A stretch of DNA of 64,000 nt from contig NZ_KB911261.1 in NCBI RefSeq assembly GCF_000383415.1, forward strand, positions 149,539-213,538, written 5' to 3'. Shown here piece after piece: positions 43,360 through 52,404 of the stretch (position 1 is the first letter of the stretch; each line of letters starts with the position of its first letter). The stretch is from Hyphomicrobium zavarzinii ATCC 27496. Lineage in GTDB: Bacteria; Pseudomonadota; Alphaproteobacteria; Rhizobiales; Hyphomicrobiaceae. The position numbers were made by a program, and so were the translations under genes. The notes under the pieces were generated by a model. That model was not told the origin of the DNA, ran no database searches, and was given only the letters and a program-made list of their open reading frames with translations.

Positions 43360-43947
43360 TTAGTTTGCGGATACCTTGCACTCACCTGCGTCCGCAGCCT
43401 TTGCGCTGTCGTCCGCGGATGCGTGTTCCTCGAGCTTGTAAGGCGTAAACGCCTTTTTCTGCTCCTCGGTAAGCCAATCGGCTTCCTGGATGTCGCCGGT
43501 GTAGAGATGGCGGATCCAGGCGATCAGCTTCAGCATCTCGTCGAGCTGCAGATCGTTGTGCGGTCCCATCATGCCCTGGGCGCCGCCGTAGATCGTCTCA
43601 AAGAGACCTTTGTCGGTTTTGTTCTTCGGATAGGTCCAGTAGGCGTCGTTGAGACCGGGTCCGACCTTGCCTTCGGCGACATGGCCATGACAGCCCGAGC
43701 ACGACGTCAGATAGACCTCCTCACCCTTGGGGAGGCACGCCTTGACCTCGGTGTAGAGGTTCACGCCGCTTTCAAGGAACTTCTTGACCGCCTCGGTATC
43801 CCGGCCTTCCGGATTCGCAGTCTCAGGCACCTTCAGGTCCTCACCCGTGATCGTGTGCCGAAAATCTTCCGCCCACGCGACAGCACCTCCGAATGCGCCT
43901 GCCGCCAGCAGGACAGACGCAAAAATCGCCTTGCTCTTCCTCGTCAT
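43360..43947 (-). CDS. mxaG: Cytochrome cL, electron acceptor of methanol dehydrogenase
   Basis: A 195-residue periplasmic c-type cytochrome with signal peptide (cleavage near AWA-ED). The heme site is CSGCH (about residue 97); the axial Met is probable in [10 protein letters not shown], and the conserved [24 protein letters not shown] segment matches MxaG/XoxG cytochromes. It takes electrons from PQQH2 of MxaF and passes them to cytochrome cH/oxidase. Start chosen at the signal peptide. Confidence 0.94.
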   Translation of the reverse strand: MTRKSKAIFASVLLAAGAFGGAVAWAEDFRHTITGEDLKVPETANPEGRDTEAVKKFLESGVNLYTEVKACLPKGEEVYLTSCSGCHGHVAEGKVGPGLNDAYWTYPKNKTDKGLFETIYGGAQGMMGPHNDLQLDEMLKLIAWIRHLYTGDIQEADWLTEEQKKAFTPYKLEEHASADDSAKAADAGECKVSAN

Positions 43948-44030
43948 TCTCTCGTCGCTACCCGTTGTTATATTTCGTTGAACTCCCAAACCGGAAAGGC
44001 GGTGTCCACGTCCGCCTCCCGCCTCCTCAC

Positions 44031-44912
44031 TCACGAGCGCGGCAGTCCCGTCACGAGCGGAATGCCTTCGTCCTTCAGGATCTCCTCAATCTTCGGCTTC
44101 GCCTTCTCGAGCGCGAGATCCAGTGCCGAGAGGAGTGCAGTGTCGTCCTTGCGGACGCCGATCGACTGATCGAAATGATGCGGAACCTTCTCCCCGTCGC
44201 TGCGCACGTTGTCGTCGGGGATGACCGTTAGCATCAGCTTGTCGGACGCCTTGACGTAGCGCGCCACTTCCGGCGCGAAGTTCACGGCGACGTCCGCCGT
44301 GCCGTCGGCGACCTCGTTGACCATGCGGGTGGGCGGAACGCGCGTGAACTTGTTGCGCCGATCCTGGAAGTTGGTCAGCGAGTGCATGTAGTTGAAGTGC
44401 TCGCGGAAGAGCCCGAGCTTCTCCATCATGATCTGGGCGGGCGTACCCGGCGTGAAGCCGATCTTGGCAGCCTTCGCGAGATCCGGGCTGTTCCAATCCT
44501 TGATGTCGAGCTTGGTGTCCTTGCGCTGAATGAAGACGTAAGGAGCGCGATAGTAGGGCTTGGTGGTGAGGACGCGCGGATCACCGGTGTCCATGCCCAT
44601 CACGACATCGCACATCTTCATGTCGAGCTGATCGCGGACGATATAGATGCCTGGGCGCGAGAACCATACGAAGTGCGGCTTCCGCCCCATGGCGTCGGCC
44701 ACAGCGACCGCAATCTTGTTCTCGAAGCCGGATCCATCGCGGTTCGAATAGGGCAGCTCGTCCGCCGCTGCGCAGATGCGGAGCATGGCGGAGGCTTCGG
44801 AGTTGGCGTCGTCAGCGGCCAGGGCGGGCGTGGCCACGAGGCCAACCGCGAAGAGAGGCGCGACGAGCGCAGATTTCATGGAAGAGAAGCGGGAGGACGC
44901 GAAACGCTTCAT
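44031..44912 (-). CDS. mxaJ: Periplasmic solute-binding-like protein MxaJ
   Basis: A 293-residue protein with signal peptide ([19 protein letters not shown]) and extracellular solute-binding family 3 fold: [72 protein letters not shown]. MxaJ co-purifies with, and is thought to help assemble, methanol dehydrogenase. An AAGGTG site six bases upstream supports the start. A long hairpin lies between mxaF and this gene. Confidence 0.93.
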   Translation of the reverse strand: MKRFASSRFSSMKSALVAPLFAVGLVATPALAADDANSEASAMLRICAAADELPYSNRDGSGFENKIAVAVADAMGRKPHFVWFSRPGIYIVRDQLDMKMCDVVMGMDTGDPRVLTTKPYYRAPYVFIQRKDTKLDIKDWNSPDLAKAAKIGFTPGTPAQIMMEKLGLFREHFNYMHSLTNFQDRRNKFTRVPPTRMVNEVADGTADVAVNFAPEVARYVKASDKLMLTVIPDDNVRSDGEKVPHHFDQSIGVRKDDTALLSALDLALEKAKPKIEEILKDEGIPLVTGLPRS

Positions 44913-45083
44913 GACTTTCACCTTGGGTTCCTCTTTATGTGTCGAGCTTGCCGTCTCTTTCGCTTCAGATTTCGCTCTGAGCTTTGCGGCTTGGCTCTTC
45001 CGATCGCCCTTTTTCGGATGCATTGGCCTGCATCTCTTCCGGGCGATCGCGGTGTGTGTTTGGGTCCGCCATTCCGGCGTGGG

Positions 45084-45135
45084 GGCCGCCGCAGCGCCTC
45101 TCTGCCACGAGAGGATGATCGGCGCTGCGGCGGCC
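45084..45135 (-). terminator. Large perfect stem-loop after mxaF
   Basis: GGCCGCCGCAGCGCC (45084-45098) and its exact reverse complement (45121-45135) form a 15-bp stem; the 22-base loop can form a small inner stem (TCTC/GAGA). It begins 16 bases after the mxaF stop and no T-run follows, so it fits an mRNA 3'-end stabiliser or partial attenuator that keeps mxaF far above mxaJ. Confidence 0.7.
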
Positions 45136-45151
45136 TTTAGTTCAGGCTAGA

Positions 45152-47038
45152 TCAGCCCTTCGTGTCGAACTCACCGACGGAGAGGTCGTTGTAGGGGTTC
45201 TTGCCATCGAGCGAGAACACCTGGAGACCACCACCCATCTGCGTGTAGTTCTGCAGGTTCTTGAAGGCGCCGACGGCACCAAGGCCAGCGGTCGGATCCT
45301 GCAGGTCGAACACGAGACCAACGCCCGGCCAGCCACCGACGCCGTACATGATGGCGACGTACTGGGTGCCCTTGTGCTCATACGTCATCGGGTGACCGAT
45401 CACGCCCGAGGGAAGCTTGTACTTCCAGAGCAGCTCACCGGTGTCAGAGTTGCGGGCCTTGATGAAGCCATCAAGCGTTCCGTAGAACACCAGGTTGCCT
45501 GCGGTCGCGAGCGTGCCGCCCCAGACCGAGAAGCGCTCCATCTTCTCCCACTTGTAGTCGCCGGAGATCGCGTTGTAGGCCTTGATCTGACCGAGACCGA
45601 GGTAGTTCTGGCGATCACCCTTCGGACCCGGGTACATCCACAGCGTGGCGCCGACGAAGAACTGGCCGGCACGATAGGGAAGCATGAAGGGCTCCCAATC
45701 CATGCAGATGTGGTTGATGCCCATGAAGAAGAGTTCCTTCGTGGGATCGTAGGAGTCGTGGCCCTGGTTGTGGTAACCCATGGCCGACGGGCAGATTTCC
45801 TTGCCCTTGTGGTCCATGCGGGTGCCGAACTCAGGATCGCGAACCGGGAGGCCCGTCTTGAGGTCGACCTGCTTCACCCAGTTGACCGTATCGTCGAGCT
45901 TGTTAGCCGAGACGAGGTCACCGTTCTCGCGGTCGAGGGTGTAGACGATACCGTTACGATCGGGGTGGGTGAGAAGCTTGCGCTTCTTGCCAGCCTTGTC
46001 CGTCTGCTCCGAAAGGATCATGACGTTCACGCCAGCGTAGTCCCACTCGTCGTGCGGGGTCTTCTGGTAGCCGAACTTGGCCTTGCCGGTGTCGGCATCG
46101 CGGCCCCAGATCGTCATCGTCCACTTGTTGTCGCCCGGACGCATGGTCTCGTTCCACGGCGCCGGGTTGCCCGAGCCATAGTGGAAGAGGTTCGTCTCGG
46201 GGTCATAGGCGTACCAGCCCCAGTTCGTGCCGCCGCCGATCTTCCAGGCGTCGCCTTCCCAGGTGCCCGTGCCAAGGCCCTTCTGGCCGTAGTGCGGGTT
46301 TGCGCTGTTGAAGTCGTCAGCCAGGCCGACCTCGTTGTCGGGACCGGTTGCGTACACGCGCCAGACCTGCTCACCGGTCTTGACGTTGTAAGCGGTGGTG
46401 TGACCGCGAACGCCGAGCTCGGCGCCCGAGGAACCGACGAGAGCCAGATCCTTGATCACGTACGGAGCCTGGGTCAGCGTCTGGCCGACCTTGATGTCGC
46501 CGTTCTCAACCTTCCAGTACTCTTCACCCGTCTCAGCGTTGAGAGCCACGAGGTGGCCGTCGAGCTGGGTCTTGATGATCAGAGCCGGAACCTTGCCGTC
46601 GCCCGGCCAGTAGGCCAGACCGCGGTTGACGAGGTCGCAGCAAGCGACCGAGCGAGCGGCCGGATCCTGCTTCGGCTTGTGCTGCCACAGGATGTGGCCG
46701 GGATCGTTCAGGTCGAGAGCGAACGTGTTGTTCGGGAACGACGTGTGGACGTACATGACGCCATTCACGACGAGCGGCGTTCCCTCATGCCCGTGCAGCA
46801 GACCCGTCGAGAACGACCAGGCAGCGCGGAGCTGCTTCACGTTCTCGGTGTTGATCTGCGTGTTGGGGCTGTAGTTCTGTGAGCTGTAGTTCTTGCCCGG
46901 CATCACCCAGTTTTCGTTGCTCTTCGACAGCTCGTTGAGCTTGTCGTTGGCGAACGAAGAGGATGCCGAACCCATGGCGACCATCAGCGCAGCGCAGGAC
47001 GCGCCAGCCAACAGCCCCTTACCCAGGTGCTTCATCAT
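45152..47038 (-). CDS. mxaF: PQQ-dependent methanol dehydrogenase large (alpha) subunit, Ca type
   Basis: A 628-residue precursor with signal peptide (cleavage near SFA-ND) and an eight-bladed quinoprotein propeller. It oxidises methanol to formaldehyde in the periplasm. The adjacent-Cys disulfide (VACCDL) that covers PQQ is present, as are the tryptophan docking repeats. The catalytic Asp lies in EWDYAGVN: the residue two after it is Ala, as in Ca-dependent MxaF, whereas lanthanide-dependent XoxF has Asp there (DYD). The mxaJGI context agrees. GAGG lies 8 bases before the chosen ATG. Confidence 0.97.
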   Translation of the reverse strand: MMKHLGKGLLAGASCAALMVAMGSASSSFANDKLNELSKSNENWVMPGKNYSSQNYSPNTQINTENVKQLRAAWSFSTGLLHGHEGTPLVVNGVMYVHTSFPNNTFALDLNDPGHILWQHKPKQDPAARSVACCDLVNRGLAYWPGDGKVPALIIKTQLDGHLVALNAETGEEYWKVENGDIKVGQTLTQAPYVIKDLALVGSSGAELGVRGHTTAYNVKTGEQVWRVYATGPDNEVGLADDFNSANPHYGQKGLGTGTWEGDAWKIGGGTNWGWYAYDPETNLFHYGSGNPAPWNETMRPGDNKWTMTIWGRDADTGKAKFGYQKTPHDEWDYAGVNVMILSEQTDKAGKKRKLLTHPDRNGIVYTLDRENGDLVSANKLDDTVNWVKQVDLKTGLPVRDPEFGTRMDHKGKEICPSAMGYHNQGHDSYDPTKELFFMGINHICMDWEPFMLPYRAGQFFVGATLWMYPGPKGDRQNYLGLGQIKAYNAISGDYKWEKMERFSVWGGTLATAGNLVFYGTLDGFIKARNSDTGELLWKYKLPSGVIGHPMTYEHKGTQYVAIMYGVGGWPGVGLVFDLQDPTAGLGAVGAFKNLQNYTQMGGGLQVFSLDGKNPYNDLSVGEFDTKG

Positions 47039-47469
47039 TCCCAAAACCTCGCGTTATCCATCCCAAGGCCGAGACAGTTCCCGCGGAGAGCCTCACGGTT
47101 AGCCATGAGTGCGCATCCGCAGCCTGCCTCTATCCAGTGTCGCAATGTCCCGCTGACCACGTCGGGGGACATCACGCTCACGACCCGATTTGCTGCACCG
47201 CCAAGGGCTTGTTCTCGCCCGTTGCGGCTTTGCGTCTCGGACCGTGGCCGCACGCTAGACTGCGACATTCGGTGCGGTCTCTAGTCCGACTGGCAGACAT
47301 CGACGGGATAAAATTGCAAAGAAGCCGGGCTTGCCCCGGCAACGGGCAAAAACGTAACTATGTAACGTTATTGTGATCGCCGCGAAGCACCGTCTTGTGG
47401 TGTTTCACTTTCATTCGCGGCTCGTTTCGAGCCTCGATTCCGATCCAAAAGAGGGAGGTTAGAGCGATC
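47039..47469. promoter_or_regulatory. Divergent promoter region of mxaF and lipoprotein gene
   Basis: A 431-base stretch with no convincing gene. It must hold the mxaF promoter on the minus strand and the lipoprotein promoter on the plus strand. Visible features: a GCCGGG/CCCGGC hairpin at 47324-47340, and GTAAC-N3-GTAAC direct repeats (47354-47366) in an AT-rich patch near 47350-47372. No clear match to the known Methylobacterium mxaF promoter hexamers was found. Confidence 0.6.
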
Positions 47470-48012
47470 GTGGTGCACAAAAACGGCTCCGATCAGCGCG
47501 TAAAGCGCTCCGCCTCTTTCGCCGCCCTCCTCGCAGCGTCTCTCTTCGCGTGCGCGGGCCTCGGCGGATGCGGAGACGAGCCCGTGCGCCAGGAGGCGAA
47601 GCGCGTGGATCCCGCGGAAGCGGCGCCTCACAAGACCGCCTGGCTCGAGCTTTCCAGTCCCCTTTCTCCCGCCCAATGGCTCGCAAGCCGCGGCGAGGAA
47701 GACGCGCGACCGATCACCGACCCAGAGGTTCAGCGGGTGGCGGAGTTGCTGGCGACCGCGCATACGCGCTATCGGGAGAGCGAGCGGATGATCGCCAACC
47801 GCTCCGCACAGCTCTCCGAGATGCTCGAGCCGCACGGAATAAAAGAACGTGCGACAGATATTCTCGGTGATCTCACCAGCATCGGCGGCAAAATGGGCCA
47901 GACTGAAGGCTTCGGCGCCGTGAGCCAGTACTATTTCAATCTCCGGGTCTCGAGCGTCACCCGCACGGAGGCGCTCGCAACCCTCAAGACCCGCTATGGC
48001 GCAACGCCCTAG
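47470..48012 (+). CDS. Putative lipoprotein divergent from mxaF
   Basis: A 180-residue protein with a lipoprotein signal: basic start, hydrophobic ASFAALLAASLFACAG and lipobox LGGC. The mature part is charged and helical (TDPEVQRVAELLATAHTRYRESERMIANRSAQLSEMLE). GTG start after a GGAGG site. In Methylobacterium an unknown-function gene, mxaW, is divergent from mxaF; this gene holds the same position, but I cannot confirm homology. It lies 20 bases upstream of the NarL-type regulator, so the two are probably cotranscribed. Confidence 0.75.
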   Translation: MVHKNGSDQRVKRSASFAALLAASLFACAGLGGCGDEPVRQEAKRVDPAEAAPHKTAWLELSSPLSPAQWLASRGEEDARPITDPEVQRVAELLATAHTRYRESERMIANRSAQLSEMLEPHGIKERATDILGDLTSIGGKMGQTEGFGAVSQYYFNLRVSSVTRTEALATLKTRYGATP

Positions 48013-48032
48013 CCCGCAAGGACAGACGACCC

Positions 48033-48713
48033 ATGGGACCAGTTATGCAAAGCGTCGAGCAGCTCCGAGTGCTCATCATCGACGACCATCCGTTCGTGCT
48101 TCAGGGGTGCGCCCGCATCCTCGAGGAAGCCGAGGTCGCGCGCGTTCTGCAGTCGGGTGGCCTGGCTGACGGCTACCGACAATACCGCGCTCATCATCCG
48201 CACGTGATCATCGTCGACCTTTCGATCAAGACCGCGGCGCTCGGCGGCCTGTCGTTCGTGCGGCGTCTCAGGCTGCACGACAAGAAGACGCCGATCCTCG
48301 TGCTCAGCATGCACAGCGATCCCATGATCATCCGCCGCGCACTGGAGGCGGGTGCCACGGGCTATCTGCTCAAGGATGCGCCTTCGGACGAGTTCCTCAA
48401 GGCATTCCATACCGTGCGGCAGGGCCGGCCGTATCTCAGCCACGAGGTCGCTTCGGAGATCGCGTTCAGCGAGACGCGGCTCAATGCGAGCCCGCTTCAG
48501 GCGCTCACGGTGCGCGAACTTCAGACGCTCTCGCTCATCGCTGAAGGCAAGTCTTACGGCGTGATCGCGGAAGAGCTCAGCATCAGCTACAAGACCGTGG
48601 CCAACACCACATCGCAGATCAAGATGAAGCTCGGCGCACGCAGCCTGCCGGAGCTGATGCGCATTGCGATCCAGCATCTGCCGGGTCCCTCCGGACGGCG
48701 CAATCGCGACTAA
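48033..48713 (+). CDS. NarL-family response regulator (MxaB/MoxX-like by context)
   Basis: A 226-residue regulator: receiver with IIDDHPFVLQG, phosphoacceptor Asp in VIIVDLS, VLSMHSD, and Lys in GYLLKDA; C-terminal LuxR-type HTH (LTVRELQTLSLIAEGKSYGVIAEEL, SYKTVANTTSQI). It lacks a neighbouring kinase gene. Methanol clusters carry such regulators (MxaB, MoxX) that control mxaF expression; the location suggests the same, but this is inference. A strong terminator follows. Confidence 0.85.
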   Translation: MGPVMQSVEQLRVLIIDDHPFVLQGCARILEEAEVARVLQSGGLADGYRQYRAHHPHVIIVDLSIKTAALGGLSFVRRLRLHDKKTPILVLSMHSDPMIIRRALEAGATGYLLKDAPSDEFLKAFHTVRQGRPYLSHEVASEIAFSETRLNASPLQALTVRELQTLSLIAEGKSYGVIAEELSISYKTVANTTSQIKMKLGARSLPELMRIAIQHLPGPSGRRNRD

Positions 48714-48739
48714 ACTCCAATAGAAGCCGCAAAAGAAAT

Positions 48740-48775
48740 TGCGCAAGCTCTCGGCTGAGGGCTTGCGCATTTTTT
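48740..48775. terminator. Rho-independent terminator
   Basis: TGCGCAAGCTCTC pairs with GAGGGCTTGCGCA (one G-T wobble) around a GGCT loop, followed by six T on the plus strand. It ends the regulator transcript and lies before the convergent secreted protein gene. Confidence 0.93.
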
Positions 48776-48798
48776 ATCGGGTAGCTGTCGCGGTTTCG

Positions 48799-49434
48799 TC
48801 AGCTCGGCGGATTGATCGCGATGTCTGTCGGCGTGCTGAACGTGCCGTCAAACAAGCGCGTATCCGATCCATCGCCCTTCGTCACGATATTGCGCGCCGG
48901 CAGGCCGGTCGCCTTGTCGACGTAGAGCGTCTGAATGTTGGCCGGCTCGGCAGGCTTTTCCTTGTCTCCCTTCGCGCGCTCCTCGGTCACGGGCGGAAGG
49001 GTAGCCTTGTAGGCCAGATAGGGCTTGCTCTCGAACGTCGTCTCACCCAGGCACTCGTAGGCGAGCTGGCTCTTCGAGGGCTCAGCCACCGATTCCTTGA
49101 GCTGCTTGGCGATCACTTCGGCAAAATTAGCCGGAACCTCGGACCATCCTTGTCCCTGGTTCGACCAGACTTTGTTGCCGATGGCGATGGTCTCCATCTG
49201 GGCAGTTGCCTGATCGCCGAGGCTCACGCGCTGATGCATGCGGTCCGGCAGCAGGTAGTCTACCGTCATATGCAGGGTTCCCTGCTGCTCGTTGACAATT
49301 TTCGTCTGGAGCCGGAAGCCCGGTCCGCTGCGCAGCTTCGAGAACGCCTGGCTCACCTCCTCCTTGCAGTCAGCGCTGAAAGCGTGACTGCCAGAGGCAA
49401 GGAGCAGTCCAACCACAAGTACACCACGGATCAC
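48799..49434 (-). CDS. Secreted protein, possibly LolA-like fold
   Basis: A 211-residue protein with signal peptide (GVLVVGLLLASGSHAFS-AD). The mature sequence alternates strands (FRLQTKIVNEQQGTLHMTVDYLLPDRMHQRV, ETIAIGNKVWSNQGQGWSEVP, QTLYVDKATGLPARNIV) in a way reminiscent of LolA/LppX-type half-barrels. Two Cys (ADCKEE, YECLGE) may form a disulfide. GTG start after GGGAGAA. Function unknown. Confidence 0.72.
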   Translation of the reverse strand: MIRGVLVVGLLLASGSHAFSADCKEEVSQAFSKLRSGPGFRLQTKIVNEQQGTLHMTVDYLLPDRMHQRVSLGDQATAQMETIAIGNKVWSNQGQGWSEVPANFAEVIAKQLKESVAEPSKSQLAYECLGETTFESKPYLAYKATLPPVTEERAKGDKEKPAEPANIQTLYVDKATGLPARNIVTKGDGSDTRLFDGTFSTPTDIAINPPS

Positions 49435-49738
49435 GAGGTCTTCTCCCAGTATGAGTTGTTTTGCATAGCTCTTTGCGCGCCTCACCATGCCGTGTCATGG
49501 CAGAACAATCCGGGAGGAAATCCCCGGTCTGCGGGGACGCGGTCGCGACCGTCTGCGTCCATCCAGGACCGAAAAGGGCCTTTTACCGCCATCATTTGCG
49601 CTGTTTCCCGAACTAAACGGGGGTCAATGGGTGTCTAGGACTCAAGCGAAGCCTTGTTTGCCGGGACGACGCTCCAGGCACCCTTCGGCCTTGTTCCGGG
49701 ACGATGTCGACCGGCCCCGGATCAACTTTGGATAGAAC
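49435..49738. other. Intergenic region, 304 bases
   Basis: The region between the divergent secreted protein and OmpA genes. It contains promoter space for both and a GGGGATTTCC-like inverted stretch near 49520-49546, but I see no gene and no recognisable regulatory class. Confidence 0.5.
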
Positions 49739-51724
49739 ATGACCCATCGCGCCTTCACCGCGGCCCTCTCCCTTCTCCTCACGTCCGCCATCGCGCCATC
49801 CGCTCCGCACGCCCAGACCCCGACGCGGGACCCCGAGTACCGGATCGCGCAGCAAGGGCCGGGCGGCCCCGCTGCCAATCAGGGGGAAGATAAAGAGGGC
49901 GACAACACCCGCCCGGGAAAGCGTACCCCAGGCAAGGAGGGACCGGGCCGAGGCGAGCGCGGGCCTGGCCGCGAAGGCGGTGGGCCTGGCCGCGAGGGCG
50001 GGCCTCCGCCGCAAAGGCAAGGGCAGGGGCAACCGCAGGGCCAGCCTGCGGGTAAGCCGGACAAGACTATCGACCGCGCCCAAGGCGAGGCTCTCAAGCA
50101 GAAACAGCTCGAGGCCCAGCAGGCTCGCGAGAAAGCGCTCAGGCAGAAGCAGGATGCGGACCTAGCCCGCGAGAACGCCATCAAGCAGCAGCAGCTCGAC
50201 GCACAGAAAGCCAAGGAGAACGCTGCCCCACCCAAGCGCCCCATCGATCGCATTCGCGAACGCGTTATGCAGGGTAAGGAGCAGAACGCCGTGCAGCCGC
50301 GGGACAACGCTGCAACGCGCAGACAGGACGCCGACCGCGAGCGTGACAACGTGCTGAGACGTCAGCAGCTCGATGCGCAGCAGGAGCGTGACAAGGCACT
50401 GAAGCAAAAGCAGGACGCGGACCTGGCTCGCGAGAACGCCATCAAGCAGAAGCAGATCGACGATCAGCGGGCCAGAGAGAACGCAGCCCCTCCGCCGAAG
50501 CGGGACATCGACCGGATCCGCGAAGGCATCATCAAAAAGAAGGAGATGGAGGCGGGACGCGGCAGTCCGAACCGCGACGCCGACCTCGCACGTGAAAACG
50601 AGATCCGCCAGCAGCAACTGGATGCCCAGCGCCGCCGGGACGGCGATCGCGGGCCGAGCAAATTCGACCGCGCGAAGGCGGACCAGGAATACCAACGCGC
50701 GCGCCAGCAAGCCGAGCGCGATCGCCAGGGCGGCGGAGACCGCGGTCGCGGCGGCCCCGGCGACACCGAGCGTTGGCGCGAAGGATCGGCAAGCAAATTC
50801 GAAGCTCTGCGTAAGGGACGGCGGGAGCGAGTGGACCTCGGCGGTGCCCGCAATGTGATCGTGGAGCCGGACAAGCGCGTGATCGTGCGCGAGAACAACC
50901 GTGCCTTCATTCGGCACGACGAGACGCGCCGGTTTGCAAAGTCGGGCCGCGAGCTGCGGCGCGAGCGGCGCAAGGATGGCACGCTGCTCACGGTGTACAT
51001 GGGCCTCGCCGGCGCTCTCATCTATACGCTCGAGGACGAGCAAGGCCGGCTTTTGAGACGTTCGCGCAAGGATCGCGACGGGCGCGAGATCGTGCTCATC
51101 GACAACCGCAATTTCTATCACGATCGTCGCGGCTCGCAGTTCGGCCCCGGCCGCTACTACGATTCTTACGTGGATCTGCCGCCGCCGGATGTTCGCATTC
51201 CGCGCGACAAGTACATCGTGGACTATGACGACGCCTCGGAGGAGGACATCTACGATGCGCTCAGCGCGCCGCCCATCGAGCGACTCGACCGCGGCTACTC
51301 GCTGGACGAGGTGCGCCACAGCTACCGCGTGCTCGAGCGCATGCGCCGCGTCGACCTCGATGCGATCAATTTCGACTTCGGATCCTGGGATGTCGGCGAG
51401 GACCAGTATCGCAAGCTCGAGCGCATCGCCGACGCCATGCGGCGGATCCTCGACAAGTCGCCGGACGAGGTGTTCCTGATCGAAGGGCACACGGATGCCG
51501 TCGGCTCCGACATCGACAACCTTTCGCTGTCCGACCGGCGCGCGGAAACGGTGGCCGTCATCCTGACGGAGACGTTCGACATTCCGCCGGAGAACCTCAC
51601 GACGCAGGGATACGGCGAGCAGTATCTCAAGGTCATGACTGACGGGCCTTCTCGGATCAACCGCCGCGTCTCCGTGCGCCGCATCACGCCGCTGCTCTCA
51701 CGGCGAGGGTGGGACGAGAACTAA
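49739..51724 (+). CDS. Repeat-rich OmpA-family outer membrane/peptidoglycan protein
   Basis: A 661-residue protein. Signal peptide (cleavage near PHA-QT), a Gly/Pro/Arg-rich segment (residues 40-110), then a long charged coiled-coil-like region (about 110-340) with imperfect repeats built on DADLARENAIKQQQLDAQ. A middle domain follows (VYMGLAGALIYTLEDEQGRLL, with RNFYHDRRG), and the C-terminal OmpA domain has LIEGHTDAVGSDIDN and the LSDRRAETVA helix that contacts peptidoglycan. It probably links outer membrane and cell wall across the periplasm. A perfect terminator follows. Confidence 0.88.
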   Translation: MTHRAFTAALSLLLTSAIAPSAPHAQTPTRDPEYRIAQQGPGGPAANQGEDKEGDNTRPGKRTPGKEGPGRGERGPGREGGGPGREGGPPPQRQGQGQPQGQPAGKPDKTIDRAQGEALKQKQLEAQQAREKALRQKQDADLARENAIKQQQLDAQKAKENAAPPKRPIDRIRERVMQGKEQNAVQPRDNAATRRQDADRERDNVLRRQQLDAQQERDKALKQKQDADLARENAIKQKQIDDQRARENAAPPPKRDIDRIREGIIKKKEMEAGRGSPNRDADLARENEIRQQQLDAQRRRDGDRGPSKFDRAKADQEYQRARQQAERDRQGGGDRGRGGPGDTERWREGSASKFEALRKGRRERVDLGGARNVIVEPDKRVIVRENNRAFIRHDETRRFAKSGRELRRERRKDGTLLTVYMGLAGALIYTLEDEQGRLLRRSRKDRDGREIVLIDNRNFYHDRRGSQFGPGRYYDSYVDLPPPDVRIPRDKYIVDYDDASEEDIYDALSAPPIERLDRGYSLDEVRHSYRVLERMRRVDLDAINFDFGSWDVGEDQYRKLERIADAMRRILDKSPDEVFLIEGHTDAVGSDIDNLSLSDRRAETVAVILTETFDIPPENLTTQGYGEQYLKVMTDGPSRINRRVSVRRITPLLSRRGWDEN

Positions 51725-51743
51725 ATCGGTCTTCTAAAGAAAT

Positions 51744-51778
51744 GGCCCCGGATGCGCATCGCATCCGGGGCCTTTTTT
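51744..51778 (+). terminator. Rho-independent terminator of the OmpA gene
   Basis: A perfect 13-bp GC-rich stem (GGCCCCGGATGCG / CGCATCCGGGGCC) with a CAT loop is followed by six T. Confidence 0.95.
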
Positions 51779-51802
51779 CATTGCGCAGAGTTCAGAAGAT
51801 CC

Positions 51803-52054
51803 TCAGCCCTTGGCCTCGCTTCTATGGGCGGCAAGATCCACTACGTTGTCGCCCGGCGCATTCACCGCGGAGAAATGGGTGACCTTGTTGGCGTCGCTCA
51901 CGTACACCCACTTGGCATCGAACAGCTCCTCGTCGCGAATGTAGCCGAGGGTCGCTCCCTTGTTCGGGCGCCAGAACAACAGCGGCGGCAACGCCACCCC
52001 GGGCCTGTCCCATTCGGGCTCGACATAGTCGGCCACAGGCTTCCATTGGATCAC
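51803..52054 (-). CDS. Small soluble hypothetical protein
   Basis: An 83-residue protein, Trp-rich at the start (IQWKPVADYVEPEWDRPGVALPP), then LLFWRPNKGATLGYI and KWVYVSDANKVTHFSAVN. No signal peptide or membrane segment. GTG start with AGGAGG five to six bases upstream, which strongly supports translation. The family is not recognised. It follows a small membrane protein gene on the same strand, 45 bases apart, and may share its transcript. Confidence 0.7.
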   Translation of the reverse strand: MIQWKPVADYVEPEWDRPGVALPPLLFWRPNKGATLGYIRDEELFDAKWVYVSDANKVTHFSAVNAPGDNVVDLAAHRSEAKG

Positions 52055-52099
52055 GTGCTCCTCCTTCCGCGTTCGCCGCGCGCACCGTTATAGTTGAAA

Positions 52100-52312
52100 T
52101 CACTCTTCGTCGTCACACGGCACCGGATACTCGATATCCGGCTCGATGCAGCTCTCCTCCTGGATCGTCGCGTGAGTTGCGGATACTGCCGCACAGACGC
52201 CAAGCGAAACGGCGACGAGAAAGAGGCATACTGCACGCGGGACTTGCCCGCTACGTTCTGCCCGGCGTAATCGTATCCGTGTGCTCTGCTGGCCCCTGTT
52301 CTGCTGGTCCAT
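52100..52312 (-). CDS. Small secreted or membrane-anchored hypothetical protein
   Basis: A 70-residue protein: basic N-terminus (STRIRLRRAERSG), one hydrophobic segment (AVCLFLVAVSLGVCAAVSA) and a short acidic tail with two Cys (EESCIEPDIEYPVPCDDEE). GAGG lies 8 bases before the ATG. It may be anchored with the acidic Cys-bearing tail in the periplasm. Unknown family. Confidence 0.6.
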   Translation of the reverse strand: MDQQNRGQQSTRIRLRRAERSGQVPRAVCLFLVAVSLGVCAAVSATHATIQEESCIEPDIEYPVPCDDEE

Positions 52313-52404
52313 GTCCGGCACCTCTGAGCAGACGCTCTTTTCCGTTGCCAAGGCTACAGCTCAGGCGGCCGCACCGCCAGTCTCGATCGACACCCAACAT
52401 CCCG

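Noticed and set aside
45152..47038. Methanol dehydrogenase as XoxF
   Set aside because: The residue two after the catalytic Asp is Ala, not Asp, and mxaI and the Ca-insertion genes are present.
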